Source: Candidatus Bathyarchaeota archaeon (GTDB lineage: Archaea; Thermoproteota; Bathyarchaeia; Bathyarchaeales; DTEX01). From it: a DNA stretch of 64,000 bases. The first letter of the stretch is position 1, and each line of letters starts with the position of its first letter. Shown in pieces: positions 1 through 8,342 of this stretch. The notes beneath the pieces are model-generated. The model made no database searches, was not told the origin of the DNA, and saw only the letters and a program-made list of their open reading frames with translations. The DNA lies in NCBI GenBank assembly GCA_025059045.1, contig JANXEA010000007.1, positions 62,001-126,000 on the forward strand, given 5' to 3'. The translations under genes and the position numbers were made by a program.

Positions 1-1188
1 TAGTGGGAAGTAATCTGTCCTATAGGCCCACTCGACCCCCATGTCGGAGTACATCTGCTGTGATTCATAGGCCTTGTCAATTATTTCTTCTATGCCGATG
101 ATTGTTGTCGATATGGAGCCTGACTCCTCCCTTTTAATGAGGAATCTGTCTGGGATGTCCTTTATCATCCTGGCAGATTCATATGCCCCATTGACCGCTA
201 AGACGAATGGTCTGGTCATCTCTAGTGGGCAGTTAATCTCTTTATCAAGGCCCCTGACGTATCTGGCTATGTTTCTGAACATTTCGACTCTTTCATCTTT
301 CCCGTCCTCTCTTATCAATTCTCTCCTGCCGTCTGAGTAGATTATTTGTGCGTCACCCCCAACTGTCCACTCGGCGACACCCTTAGTCCCAACGATCCTG
401 TGAGCGGGGCTGCTCTGGACTGGGTTGCAGAGTGTGGTGTAAAAGTAGATTCTTGCGCCGCCGCTTACCTCTACCTCAAGGCAGGCGGTATCCTCGCCCT
501 CTATCCTATGCCCTCTATAAAGCTCAGCCCTTACCTTGATTGGATCTGCAGCCCTGCCCCATTCTCTGCTTGCGAGGTATAGGGAGTTCATTAGGTAGTG
601 GGCTAGGGGGTTGCTGATCGATCCGTCTAAGACGTACTCTCCGTCACACATGAGCTTGCCTGCCCAAGTGTTGCGTGTATAATATGAGTCGAGCCTCTTC
701 CATTTGCCCTTAGCGGAGACTGAGACTATCTCCCCCAACCCATCCTCACAGATGAGGGTCTTCAGTCTGCGGACAATGGTCTTCGACTGAAACTGGAATC
801 CGACTGCGCAGAATCTTCCCGACCTCTTCTCAGCCGCGATCATTGCGTCAAGGTCCTGGATTGTTACAGCGGGGGGCTTCTCGACCAGAACATTGAACCC
901 CGCCTCAAGTGCCATGATCGTCATGTCCCTGTGCTGATGTATGGCCGTAGGCAATGCGATAATCTCGGTTCTCCCTTTCTCCCCCACTAAAAGATCCTCA
1001 AAGTTATTATATACTGTCACGCCCTTCCCACGGAAGTCAGCCACCTCTCTAGGATACTTTTCCGGGCTTCTGATAACGACGGCGGAGATTCTTATAAGCC
1101 CCTCACCCTCCAGCGCTCGGGCGGCCCTGACATGAACCGCGCCGTATCCGCCTACACCTACTATGGCGACCGTGACAGGCTCCATCAT
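1..1188 (-). CDS. Gfo/Idh/MocA family NAD(P)-dependent oxidoreductase, 3' end outside the window
   Basis: The protein starts at ATG 1188 and reads open to the left edge for about 396 codons. The N-terminus has the Rossmann dinucleotide motif (AIVGVGGYGAVH). Then comes the family's EKPPA segment, which holds the Lys expected near the active site (VLVEKPPAVTIQDLD). The C-terminal part has the beta-sheet pattern of the GFO_IDH_MocA C-domain. Such enzymes oxidise or reduce sugars, inositols or uronates in the cytosol; the substrate cannot be told from sequence. A GTG at 1200 is an in-frame alternative start; ATG 1188 is preferred because a weak GTGAG lies just upstream. Uronate enzymes elsewhere in the window make a sugar-acid role possible, but this is inference. 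Confidence 0.85.
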   Translation of the reverse strand, partial: MMEPVTVAIVGVGGYGAVHVRAARALEGEGLIRISAVVIRSPEKYPREVADFRGKGVTVYNNFEDLLVGEKGRTEIIALPTAIHQHRDMTIMALEAGFNVLVEKPPAVTIQDLDAMIAAEKRSGRFCAVGFQFQSKTIVRRLKTLICEDGLGEIVSVSAKGKWKRLDSYYTRNTWAGKLMCDGEYVLDGSISNPLAHYLMNSLYLASREWGRAADPIKVRAELYRGHRIEGEDTACLEVEVSGGARIYFYTTLCNPVQSSPAHRIVGTKGVAEWTVGGDAQIIYSDGRRELIREDGKDERVEMFRNIARYVRGLDKEINCPLEMTRPFVLAVNGAYESARMIKDIPDRFLIKREESGSISTTIIGIEEIIDKAYESQQMYSDMGVEWAYRTDYFPL

Positions 1189-1278
1189 AGTTTCACTCAC
1201 TGGAAACCTGTGACAGAATATCAGATCATCATATTTTAGCCTTTTCCGTCCAAAACCATTCTCGCCGACTCTAAGCGA

Positions 1279-1314
1279 ATCGAAAATAGAAGTGAAATTC
1301 TCTTTATTTTCGAT
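1279..1314. promoter_or_regulatory. 10-bp perfect inverted repeat upstream of the oxidoreductase gene
   Basis: ATCGAAAATA at 1279-1288 is matched by TATTTTCGAT at 1305-1314 with a 16-nt spacer. It lies about 90 bp upstream of the minus-strand oxidoreductase start, where an operator would sit. It could also be a transcribed hairpin. The role is inferred from position only. Confidence 0.3.
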
Positions 1315-1808
1315 CCCCCCTCCTAGGTGTTTATATACTCTAATCATGCTTTGGCTCTGATCAATGTTCCTAAAAAAATAACCACTAAACTACTATTGCT
1401 GTTGAAAAATTCACATTCCACGAGCCAAAAAATAAAACATGCAAGATTTCTAGTGCAGATAATCAACCTGCCGAAAATTTCGACGATAACATCCTGAACG
1501 GATTATCTTTCGGTTAACAATCATTTGACCATGGTTATTATCAACAACAAAAGTGAAAGTTTTAAGGCGAGCATCTATGAAATAGGCAAAGCCCCTCATA
1601 ACAGAAGATTTAAATCATAAATCACTTCTAAAGTGCATGATATAGTCTCATCTTCAATAAGATTAGTGACCCTGTATACAAGATTTAGAATGGATAAATT
1701 GAAAGTCTAAAAATCGCGTCCATGGAAAACGCTTAGAATAAATTTAGACCGCCTAAGTAACTAATTTCGTAATCCAGCAGTATCTAGGTTGCATTTTCAG
1801 CCCTAAAT

Positions 1809-2015
1809 CTAGGTGGAGTAAACTCTAGCCCAAGACAGGTCGCAGCAGAACTTAATATCGGATATGTTCTGAGATGAGGGAAGTCGAAGATCCGACCTTT
1901 GCATTCTCCTCACGTCAACCCAATCGGGCATGGACAGTGCCAACAGGTCCCTCACAGAGGACGTAATATTCCTATTATCAACCGTCCCCCCAAAAATATC
2001 ATTCGCGAGTCTCAT
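1809..2015 (-). pseudogene. Possible C-terminal relic of an NAD-dependent epimerase/dehydratase
   Basis: This 68-codon frame ends with a segment (RMQRSDLRLPSSQNISD, then CCDLSW) that resembles the C-terminus of GDP-mannose-dehydratase-like short-chain epimerases. Those typically read RLRPSDVP, a D..K motif, then LGW. The Rossmann fold and YxxxK active site are absent, and in-frame stops lie directly upstream. The match is short and partly degenerate, so a chance frame cannot be excluded. Confidence 0.25.
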
Positions 2016-2150
2016 AACTATGCCCTATTCTCATTTCTCCTCTTTTTGAAACCCCTAGAATAGACCCTTTGCATAATGCGTTCTAGTCCATTAAACAATC
2101 CAAGGACTTAAAAATTGCAATTATGAAAGGCACACCAGAACTAGAGGTGC

Positions 2151-2228
2151 TGGTGCTCCGGCCGGGATTTGAACCCGGGTCTCCGGCTCGAAAGGCCGGA
2201 ATACTTGGCCGGACTATACTACCGGAGC
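2151..2228 (-). tRNA. tRNA-Glu (anticodon TTC), CCA encoded
   Basis: Read on the minus strand, GCTCCGG (2222-2228) pairs with CCGGAGC near 2155-2161 to form the acceptor stem. The discriminator is A and CCA is encoded at 2151-2153. The anticodon arm CCGGC-CTTTCGA-GCCGG gives anticodon TTC after T33. The T-arm GGGTTCGAATCCC is standard. No intron is present. Confidence 0.97.
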
Positions 2229-2250
2229 CCTGAACTATACTATCTCGGGT

Positions 2251-2260
2251 CCTTTATTTC
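2251..2260 (-). promoter_or_regulatory. TATA-like element of tRNA-Glu
   Basis: On the minus strand GAAATAAAGG lies about 25-32 nt upstream of the mature tRNA 5' end, the usual position of an archaeal TATA box. The call rests on position and AT content only. Confidence 0.35.
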
Positions 2261-2460
2261 CGTTTTCTTATTTTATATTGGGGAGGCATCATATTTGCAA
2301 TGTCTAAAATTCAAATACTGCTTCAATTAATTTCTTTTTCCTTTCCCGCAACCTAACGATTAATCTTTGCAAAAAGTTCAGTGAGGTCTAACTCCTTTTC
2401 AGGTCTGATAAGGCTTATGAGGCAGTGCAAAGTAGTTTTTGCAGTTTGTGGTGGCGACTT

Positions 2461-3000
2461 ATGCCGAGTCCGCTCGGTCACTATACCCTCGCATATTTGA
2501 TCCACAGGGTTGAGAGGAGGCTTAGCCTTCCAGCGCTCCTTATCGGGTCAGTCCTTCCAGATCTAGATATCATTTTAGCAATCTTGACAGATGGGCTATG
2601 GATGAGGGGGCTCTTTCACAGCATAATCGGCGGAGGGATGATAGTCGCATTCCTATCTATTCCAGTAACAGTCCACCTTTATCCATTGATAGCCTCACTA
2701 TTTGTCCGTATGCGTAGAGAGGATTTGAGGAGGGAGTGTGGTTCGGCAAGGGTCATATTTGCCTCATCACTCTTAGGCGGTTTGTCCCATGTTCTAGTAG
2801 ATTCCACATGCCACAATTATAATCCGCTCTTCTATCCAATTGTGAAAGAATCTGTAGATTTTCTGCTTCTACCATACGATTGGGATGTCTCATATGCGAT
2901 GGTGGAGGCGACACTCCTCACAACGTTTCTCATTATCATTGCCTTTAATTTGAGGAGGGAAGATTGTAAAGGGTTCTGGAGAAGGATGCTTCTCGGCTAG
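2461..3000 (+). CDS. Membrane-bound metal-dependent hydrolase family protein (YbcI/DUF457-like)
   Basis: About 179 residues from ATG 2461, chosen because GGTGG sits 6 nt upstream and the family usually starts MPSPLGH. The N-terminus has the conserved His (GHYTLAYLIH). A GSVLPDLD motif follows, then LFHSI and LSHVLVDSTCH; these are the His/Asp residues that mark the LexA-regulated membrane hydrolase group. Hydrophobic segments (SIIGGGMIVAFLSIPV, the central region and the C-terminal TTFLIIIAF) indicate an integral membrane protein. The substrate is unknown. It converges with the MetE-like gene. Confidence 0.75.
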   Translation: MPSPLGHYTLAYLIHRVERRLSLPALLIGSVLPDLDIILAILTDGLWMRGLFHSIIGGGMIVAFLSIPVTVHLYPLIASLFVRMRREDLRRECGSARVIFASSLLGGLSHVLVDSTCHNYNPLFYPIVKESVDFLLLPYDWDVSYAMVEATLLTTFLIIIAFNLRREDCKGFWRRMLLG

Positions 3001-3039
3001 ACCTGTAAAAAAACCAGTTTTTAATGAGTGCAGCGTTAT

Positions 3040-4029
3040 TTAAAGATTGAACCTTTTGATGGCTGCAACGAGGCTCTCCAGCTTCTTGACGGATATCATG
3101 TAAGCTTCATCCTGCCCAATATTTCCGGAGGCGAGTTTTCTGAATCCGCAGTCAGGCGTGAAGATCAGTCGGCTCCCATACTCCCGGAACCTATTCATCA
3201 GGGCCAGAACTTCCTCTGGAGTTTCAACAATCGTTTTACTCGTTGAAAGGCAGCCGACTGAGAGAATCTTTCCACGATCCCTAACATCGTCAGCATGGTA
3301 AACATTAATGTTTTCCGGGGTATCATGGAACTCGTGGCTTAGAAAGTCTAACTCGGACCTTAGGAGAATTTGCGCAAGCCTAGGAGGTATCCTGCCACAT
3401 ATGTGTGTTCCGACAAGCCGATCCCCGCAGGCGTTCCGAAGCCTACTAAACACGCTGAGGATGTAGTCTTCACTATAACCGAATAGGATCCGCGAGCCGA
3501 CTAAAATGCCCAATACAGGCTCATCAATAGAAATCATCTCAGCATACTTTGAAGCCTCACGGCAGGTTGCCTCCAAAACATCCGTGAGCTGATCCACAAT
3601 CTTAGGGTCTGAAGAAGCCGTATTATATGGAAAGACTCCGCCACCCCTCTGGATAAAGGAGGCCAAAGTGAAGGGTCCCGTTATAGGCGCCTTAATTCGA
3701 ACCTTCGCGCGGAGCCCCTTCTGGCTTAGATACCTAACCGCCCACACAAGCTGATCTAAACCTATGGGCCGAATATCCCAAGAAGGCACGCTTACAACTA
3801 AACGGTACACGTCACCATGGCTAACCAGCCCCGAACCTGTGGATGCCAAATCTCGGAGAAACTGGTCCCCCATCCCTATGAGCTGAGGGTATGCGGGAAA
3901 ATCAATCCCAATCCTCAATAGATCATCAATACACCTTCTCCTATTATCCTCACTATCCTCAAGGGGGAAGCTCCCGATAGTCGATGTCACGGCGCCAACA
4001 AACTCCAGTTCCCAGCACCCCCATATCAT
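3040..4029 (-). CDS. MetE-like (cobalamin-independent methionine synthase, catalytic domain) methyltransferase
   Basis: The 329 residues match the C-terminal catalytic half of MetE only; the N-terminal half of bacterial MetE is absent, as in the short archaeal form. The opening TSTIGSFP is the typical first strand. Zinc ligands are visible as the His/Cys pair in GTHICGRIPP and a distal Cys in TPDCGF. An acidic ISIDEPVL motif marks the barrel. Archaeal short MetE proteins transfer a methyl group to homocysteine, probably from a corrinoid donor rather than folate. The ATG at 4029 has no clear Shine-Dalgarno; an AT-rich TTTTAAGG about 35 nt upstream suggests a short leader. Confidence 0.8.
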   Translation of the reverse strand: MIWGCWELEFVGAVTSTIGSFPLEDSEDNRRRCIDDLLRIGIDFPAYPQLIGMGDQFLRDLASTGSGLVSHGDVYRLVVSVPSWDIRPIGLDQLVWAVRYLSQKGLRAKVRIKAPITGPFTLASFIQRGGGVFPYNTASSDPKIVDQLTDVLEATCREASKYAEMISIDEPVLGILVGSRILFGYSEDYILSVFSRLRNACGDRLVGTHICGRIPPRLAQILLRSELDFLSHEFHDTPENINVYHADDVRDRGKILSVGCLSTSKTIVETPEEVLALMNRFREYGSRLIFTPDCGFRKLASGNIGQDEAYMISVKKLESLVAAIKRFNL

Positions 4030-4180
4030 AGAAAAGAGTTAGAATAGAAAAAGATATCCTTAAAACGGCAGGCACCTCAAGTCAGGATGCCAGTCGCCTA
4101 CAAAGATGTACTGCATAAGCTGCAAGTCCTCCATTAATACAAAAAATTATCGCTAATATTTCCACCTTAGAAAAAATATG

Positions 4181-4195
4181 GAAAATCTTTTAAAC
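4181..4195 (+). promoter_or_regulatory. BRE/TATA-like promoter of the transporter block
   Basis: GAAAAT followed by CTTTTAAAC lies about 40 nt before ATG 4234. A purine-rich BRE-like stretch ahead of a TATA box is the usual archaeal arrangement. It would give a leader of roughly 10-20 nt carrying the AAGGTGG ribosome site. No transcript data support it. Confidence 0.4.
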
Positions 4196-4233
4196 GAACA
4201 ATAAAAGAATTGGTGTAAAAAGGTGGTCCGAAA

Positions 4234-6276
4234 ATGTCAGAGCAAGAAAGACTTTCCGGATTTACTCTAAGATCATTCATTTTTAGCATTATCTTCTGCG
4301 TGATTAGCGCAATCGTCTTGGTCTATACGGGATACATAAGTTTCTATAATCCAGTAAAGGCATCAGCAAGCAGCGCTTGGACCGGGCCCTTAAGCGGTGC
4401 ATTAGGAGCCGCGGCGAAAGAATACAATTCAGGGCTCATGACCTACATCCCCATCCTAATGATCTTCTCCCTTTTAGCCATCATCTTTTCGATGGTTCCG
4501 GCGAAGTGGAGGTTCACAAAGTCTGAGATGGCATTCATCTATTCCATGGTTGCCGCAACACTAGTCTGGGTTCAGGGTGGATACATATGGGGACAGTTAC
4601 TGATGCAAGCGCTCAGTCGCCCAAGCCTATTCCTTAACGTCCTGGGGAATATGTATCCAATTAAGGATACTAGCGAGATGCTTGCATTGGCCAACAAGTT
4701 CCGTACCGGCGGGATTGCAATCAACTGGGCAAGCTGGATAATGCCAATCGCCATTACAATATCGATCTTCTGCTCAATGTCGTTGCTAGGCAACTTTTGG
4801 GCGTTAATATTGAATAAGATTTGGGTTGAACAAGAAGACCTGCCATTCCCAATGTCCGTGCCAATATCCGAAATGATAAACATGTCGTCTGAAGGCATAC
4901 GCAGACTTGCCAAAGAGAAACTCTTGTGGCTCGGCGTAGTCCTATGCGTAGCATTTGCCTTCTCAAACTGGGGTAATCCTTCTGATCCCTTCCAAAACAC
5001 GTATCGGGCCAGAGACATCTTCACCATATACTCAACCAATTTCGGGCCCGCATACTTCGGTATAGGCTTCTCATTACCCGAACTGGGACTCATACTCCTG
5101 CTCCCACCTTATGTGTCCCAAAGCATGGCGATAGGCGCGCTGATAATATGGACGGTATATCCTCTAGTAGCCACCGCAACAGGGTTTATGGCAAATAAGC
5201 CGGCTCCTGGACAGTGGTCCGTATTCATGAATGATTTCTCACCAGATAGCCCGACCTATAGGCTAGGATTAGCTCCAGCGGTCTGCGGGGCCCTGATAGG
5301 ATTCGCCCTATGGCCGCTGATAGTAAACTGGCGGCAATTAAAGGAGTCGCTGACAAAATCATTCAAGCAGCCGAAGAATGAGTATGGAGATCACAAAATA
5401 GCATGGATTGGAATGATTGTATGCGCCATCTGGTTTATAGCGGCGGCCATAGGCTGGGGGGTTCCGCTACAATACACAATAATTGTTCTTGGAAGCGCGA
5501 TGCTGATACACACAGCATTCGCTAGGATCATTGCAGAATCCGGCGGAGGATGGTACGGGCTAATAGGCGACCCTGTTGCAAACATTCAAGGCGGATACAT
5601 AGGAATGTTCGTATTGAACCAGCCGGAAACTGTTACGCTGCCCGTGATGACGTTGAACGTACTATACACTCAATCATATAACGGGATGAATCGTAACACA
5701 CCAATGTACAGAATAAATGAGGCCTATGCTGTTGGTAGACAGATGAAGACAAGAATGCGGGACCTCCTACTAGGCTCCACACTGGCAACAATTATAGGTG
5801 TAACAGTAACAACGGTGCTGACCCTCTGGCTTATGGGCACATACGGATGGATGCAGAGGTACCCAGGCCCATGGTTCATGTGGCCATCATACGAAGATCC
5901 AACGAAGGGAAGCATCCAGTGGGGAATGGGAGCAGTTCCATTCAATCCAAGCATATTCATATGGATCTTCGGATTCGGCACCCTCCCAGTAATCGCTCTT
6001 TACCTCCTAAGATCCACGGTCGGCGGAATCTTCCTCCAAATTTCGCCGGTAGGATTATGGTCAGCTGCACATTATACATCATACATAACATGGATCACAT
6101 ATTTGATAGGTAGTTTAATCGTGAGATTAGCCAACAGAATTGGTGGAAGAGAATATTACGAAAAGAAAATAATGCCCCTCGGCGTCGGCCTACTCTTAGG
6201 CTGGGGGGTAACATGGCTTATACGATATAGCATCATGTGCTGGCAAGCCTTCATCCTCAGAATGGGTTTCCCATAG
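4234..6276 (+). CDS. OPT-like polytopic membrane transporter (paralogue 1)
   Basis: A 680-residue protein with around 14 predicted membrane segments, the first at about residues 15-35. Motifs of the oligopeptide-transporter superfamily include LPFPMSVPISEMI (about residue 205) and RIIAESGGGW (about residue 430), followed by YNGMNRNTP. The ATG has a good AAGGTGG site about 8 nt upstream. The next gene, 41 bp on, encodes a second distantly similar polytopic protein, so the two may form a heteromer or are diverged duplicates. A large peptidase-like/FtsX-like fusion follows. The substrate is unknown; peptides or metal chelates are the family precedent. It could equally belong to an uncharacterised archaeal membrane family related to OPT. 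Confidence 0.7.
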   Translation: MSEQERLSGFTLRSFIFSIIFCVISAIVLVYTGYISFYNPVKASASSAWTGPLSGALGAAAKEYNSGLMTYIPILMIFSLLAIIFSMVPAKWRFTKSEMAFIYSMVAATLVWVQGGYIWGQLLMQALSRPSLFLNVLGNMYPIKDTSEMLALANKFRTGGIAINWASWIMPIAITISIFCSMSLLGNFWALILNKIWVEQEDLPFPMSVPISEMINMSSEGIRRLAKEKLLWLGVVLCVAFAFSNWGNPSDPFQNTYRARDIFTIYSTNFGPAYFGIGFSLPELGLILLLPPYVSQSMAIGALIIWTVYPLVATATGFMANKPAPGQWSVFMNDFSPDSPTYRLGLAPAVCGALIGFALWPLIVNWRQLKESLTKSFKQPKNEYGDHKIAWIGMIVCAIWFIAAAIGWGVPLQYTIIVLGSAMLIHTAFARIIAESGGGWYGLIGDPVANIQGGYIGMFVLNQPETVTLPVMTLNVLYTQSYNGMNRNTPMYRINEAYAVGRQMKTRMRDLLLGSTLATIIGVTVTTVLTLWLMGTYGWMQRYPGPWFMWPSYEDPTKGSIQWGMGAVPFNPSIFIWIFGFGTLPVIALYLLRSTVGGIFLQISPVGLWSAAHYTSYITWITYLIGSLIVRLANRIGGREYYEKKIMPLGVGLLLGWGVTWLIRYSIMCWQAFILRMGFP

Positions 6277-6317
6277 ACTAGCGTCCGCACACTCCTCCCT
6301 TTTTGGAAGATGGGAAA

Positions 6318-8225
6318 ATGAGTGACAAGTGGGTCCTCCACAACATAGATAAGTTTGAGAGCGGGCTCACATGGCGGTCAATATTAGCCATGCTCTACTG
6401 CCTATTTGTCATAACCCCCGCAACCTTATGGATGAACCTTGTCATAGTTGGCGGCGAAGGATTCGGCGGGGTCGTTGGATTATTTCTACTACTCATATTC
6501 ACGGAATATTCAAGATTTTCATCTAAACGCTTGACCCCCCAAGAGGCGACCCTAATATTCGGACCAGCAGCTATCGCTGGTAGCGGATTATTCATAACCC
6601 TAATATACCGGGCATACTTTATGCAAAGCCCATTACCAAAACTCTTCAATATACCGATTGAAGAAATACCTTCATGGTGGGCGCCGCAGCCAACATTCGA
6701 CGCACTTAGAGCCAGAACATTCTTCACCCCAGAATGGCAGCTCCCAATCCTAGTCGCGGTCGTCGCAGACATAGCCGGATATTTGGGCGCATTCTTCTTC
6801 GGTCTTCTACTTAGAGAACTCTATATAGAGAATGAGAGGCTCCCTTTCCCAATCCAGCAGATACGAGCCGTTGCCATAGTAACACTCGTTGAAAGAGAAG
6901 AAAAAAGGATGGAAGTGTTGTCGTGGTCTTTTCTCGTCTCATTCCTTTATGGTATGGTGCTGCATATCCTGCCCACGGTAACGTTAGCGCTTGGAAAGGA
7001 GGCGAGGGTAATACCCCTACCATGGATTGACTATTACAAGATTATTGAGCCAGTTCTGCCCGGAGGTGCCTTCGGATTGGCTACAAGCCTCATCATTCTC
7101 GCGCAGGGGATAATGCTGCCCCCCATTATTGTTATCTGTATATTTGCAGGATCAATCCTGAGGTTTCTAATAATCAATCCATTATTGGTGAAGATGGGAT
7201 GGACCGAATGGGCCAATTATTACATGGGCGGAATGGACATCACAAAGATCTATCAGTACTCAACCCTCTACTACTGGCTGAACCCATTAATTGGAGTAGG
7301 CTTAGCCTTGGGGTTCGTTCCGCTTCTGCTCCGCATAAGAACACTTGCACATCAAGTCAAGGATATTCTCACTGGCAAAATATCTGCTGATGCGGATAGA
7401 ATAAGCGGAGAAAGATTCCCCGGATGGTTTATGGCTGTATTGTTTGGAGGGGGCATCCTACTACCCATAATCATCGATTATCTTCTCGTTCCGGAATTCC
7501 CAGTATGGGGGCTAATACTATACGAGTTCATATTCCCCCTAGCCATAGGATTAATGTCTGGGAGGATGGTAGGCGTTACTGGGCAGGGAGCAACCATTCC
7601 ATACACTGGCCAGCTTACAGTCCTCCTGAGTGGAATGGCCGATAAAACGGCTGCCTGGTTCCTGCCGCTCAGGCTTAATACTGGAGTCGAGATCCTAACA
7701 GAACTTAAGGTATGCCAATTAACTAGAACAACAGCCAGCAGCTTCCTCAAAATGAATATGCTCGCCTACCCACTTGCCCTCTTAGCCGGCTTAATATTTA
7801 CACAGATGTTCTGGGCTCTGGCTCCAATACCGTCAAGCCTTTTCCCAGCTCCAGCAATCAGCTGGCCCATATCAATAATGAACCAATGCGCCTGGATAAC
7901 TAGGCCGGAGAGGTTCTTTAGAATACCAGATATCCTTACATGGCTGATTGGATATGGCAGCTTGATCGTAGTCCTTAACTTCATGAATATGCCAACATTG
8001 GCCGTGGGTCTTGCCGCAGGCCTCCAAACTCCCATACCGATCCCGGTGACTATGCTGATAGGTCTATCTGCGGGTAAAGTATTAGCTAGGATTAGTGGGG
8101 AGAAATGGTACGGTGAGAACCGTACAAGCATCGCAGCTGGGCTCATGCTGGGTGAAGGAACAGCGATAATCTTCGCTGTTGCAGGCGGATTGGCGATAAA
8201 GGCGATATGGGCTTCACCATTCTAG
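6318..8225 (+). CDS. OPT-like polytopic membrane transporter (paralogue 2)
   Basis: About 635 residues with many membrane segments. It shares the fold pattern of its upstream neighbour: ENERLPFPIQQIRAV corresponds to the LPFP segment of paralogue 1, and a Gly-rich VTGQGATIPYTG region lies in the second half. ATG 6318 is preferred over an in-frame TTG at 6303, which has no ribosome site. The gene lies 41 bp after paralogue 1 in the same direction, so co-transcription is likely. The family assignment is by resemblance; substrate and energy source are not visible. Confidence 0.65.
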   Translation: MSDKWVLHNIDKFESGLTWRSILAMLYCLFVITPATLWMNLVIVGGEGFGGVVGLFLLLIFTEYSRFSSKRLTPQEATLIFGPAAIAGSGLFITLIYRAYFMQSPLPKLFNIPIEEIPSWWAPQPTFDALRARTFFTPEWQLPILVAVVADIAGYLGAFFFGLLLRELYIENERLPFPIQQIRAVAIVTLVEREEKRMEVLSWSFLVSFLYGMVLHILPTVTLALGKEARVIPLPWIDYYKIIEPVLPGGAFGLATSLIILAQGIMLPPIIVICIFAGSILRFLIINPLLVKMGWTEWANYYMGGMDITKIYQYSTLYYWLNPLIGVGLALGFVPLLLRIRTLAHQVKDILTGKISADADRISGERFPGWFMAVLFGGGILLPIIIDYLLVPEFPVWGLILYEFIFPLAIGLMSGRMVGVTGQGATIPYTGQLTVLLSGMADKTAAWFLPLRLNTGVEILTELKVCQLTRTTASSFLKMNMLAYPLALLAGLIFTQMFWALAPIPSSLFPAPAISWPISIMNQCAWITRPERFFRIPDILTWLIGYGSLIVVLNFMNMPTLAVGLAAGLQTPIPIPVTMLIGLSAGKVLARISGEKWYGENRTSIAAGLMLGEGTAIIFAVAGGLAIKAIWASPF

Positions 8226-8342
8226 CAGGGCTCAATGATCAGATATAAGAGGATTGTGGGGCAAAAATTCATAAATGAAATCTGGAAAACGCCTTAGGTA
8301 GGCTGGCTGTGATGAAACGTAGGATTCGCGGGAGGACTGGAA

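Larger units (their letters stand above)
1189..2150. other. Gene-poor stretch upstream of the oxidoreductase
   Basis: Nearly 1 kb separates the oxidoreductase start from tRNA-Glu. It is AT-rich with stops in all frames. It holds a 10-bp inverted repeat at 1279-1314 and a 68-codon minus-strand reading frame at 1809-2015 that may be an epimerase relic; both are listed separately. No convincing intact gene or RNA was seen in the remainder. Confidence 0.6.

Noticed and set aside
4572-5093. 173-codon open frame on the minus strand inside the first transporter gene
   Set aside because: It mirrors the codon pattern of the membrane protein on the other strand, has no family resemblance and no ribosome site.
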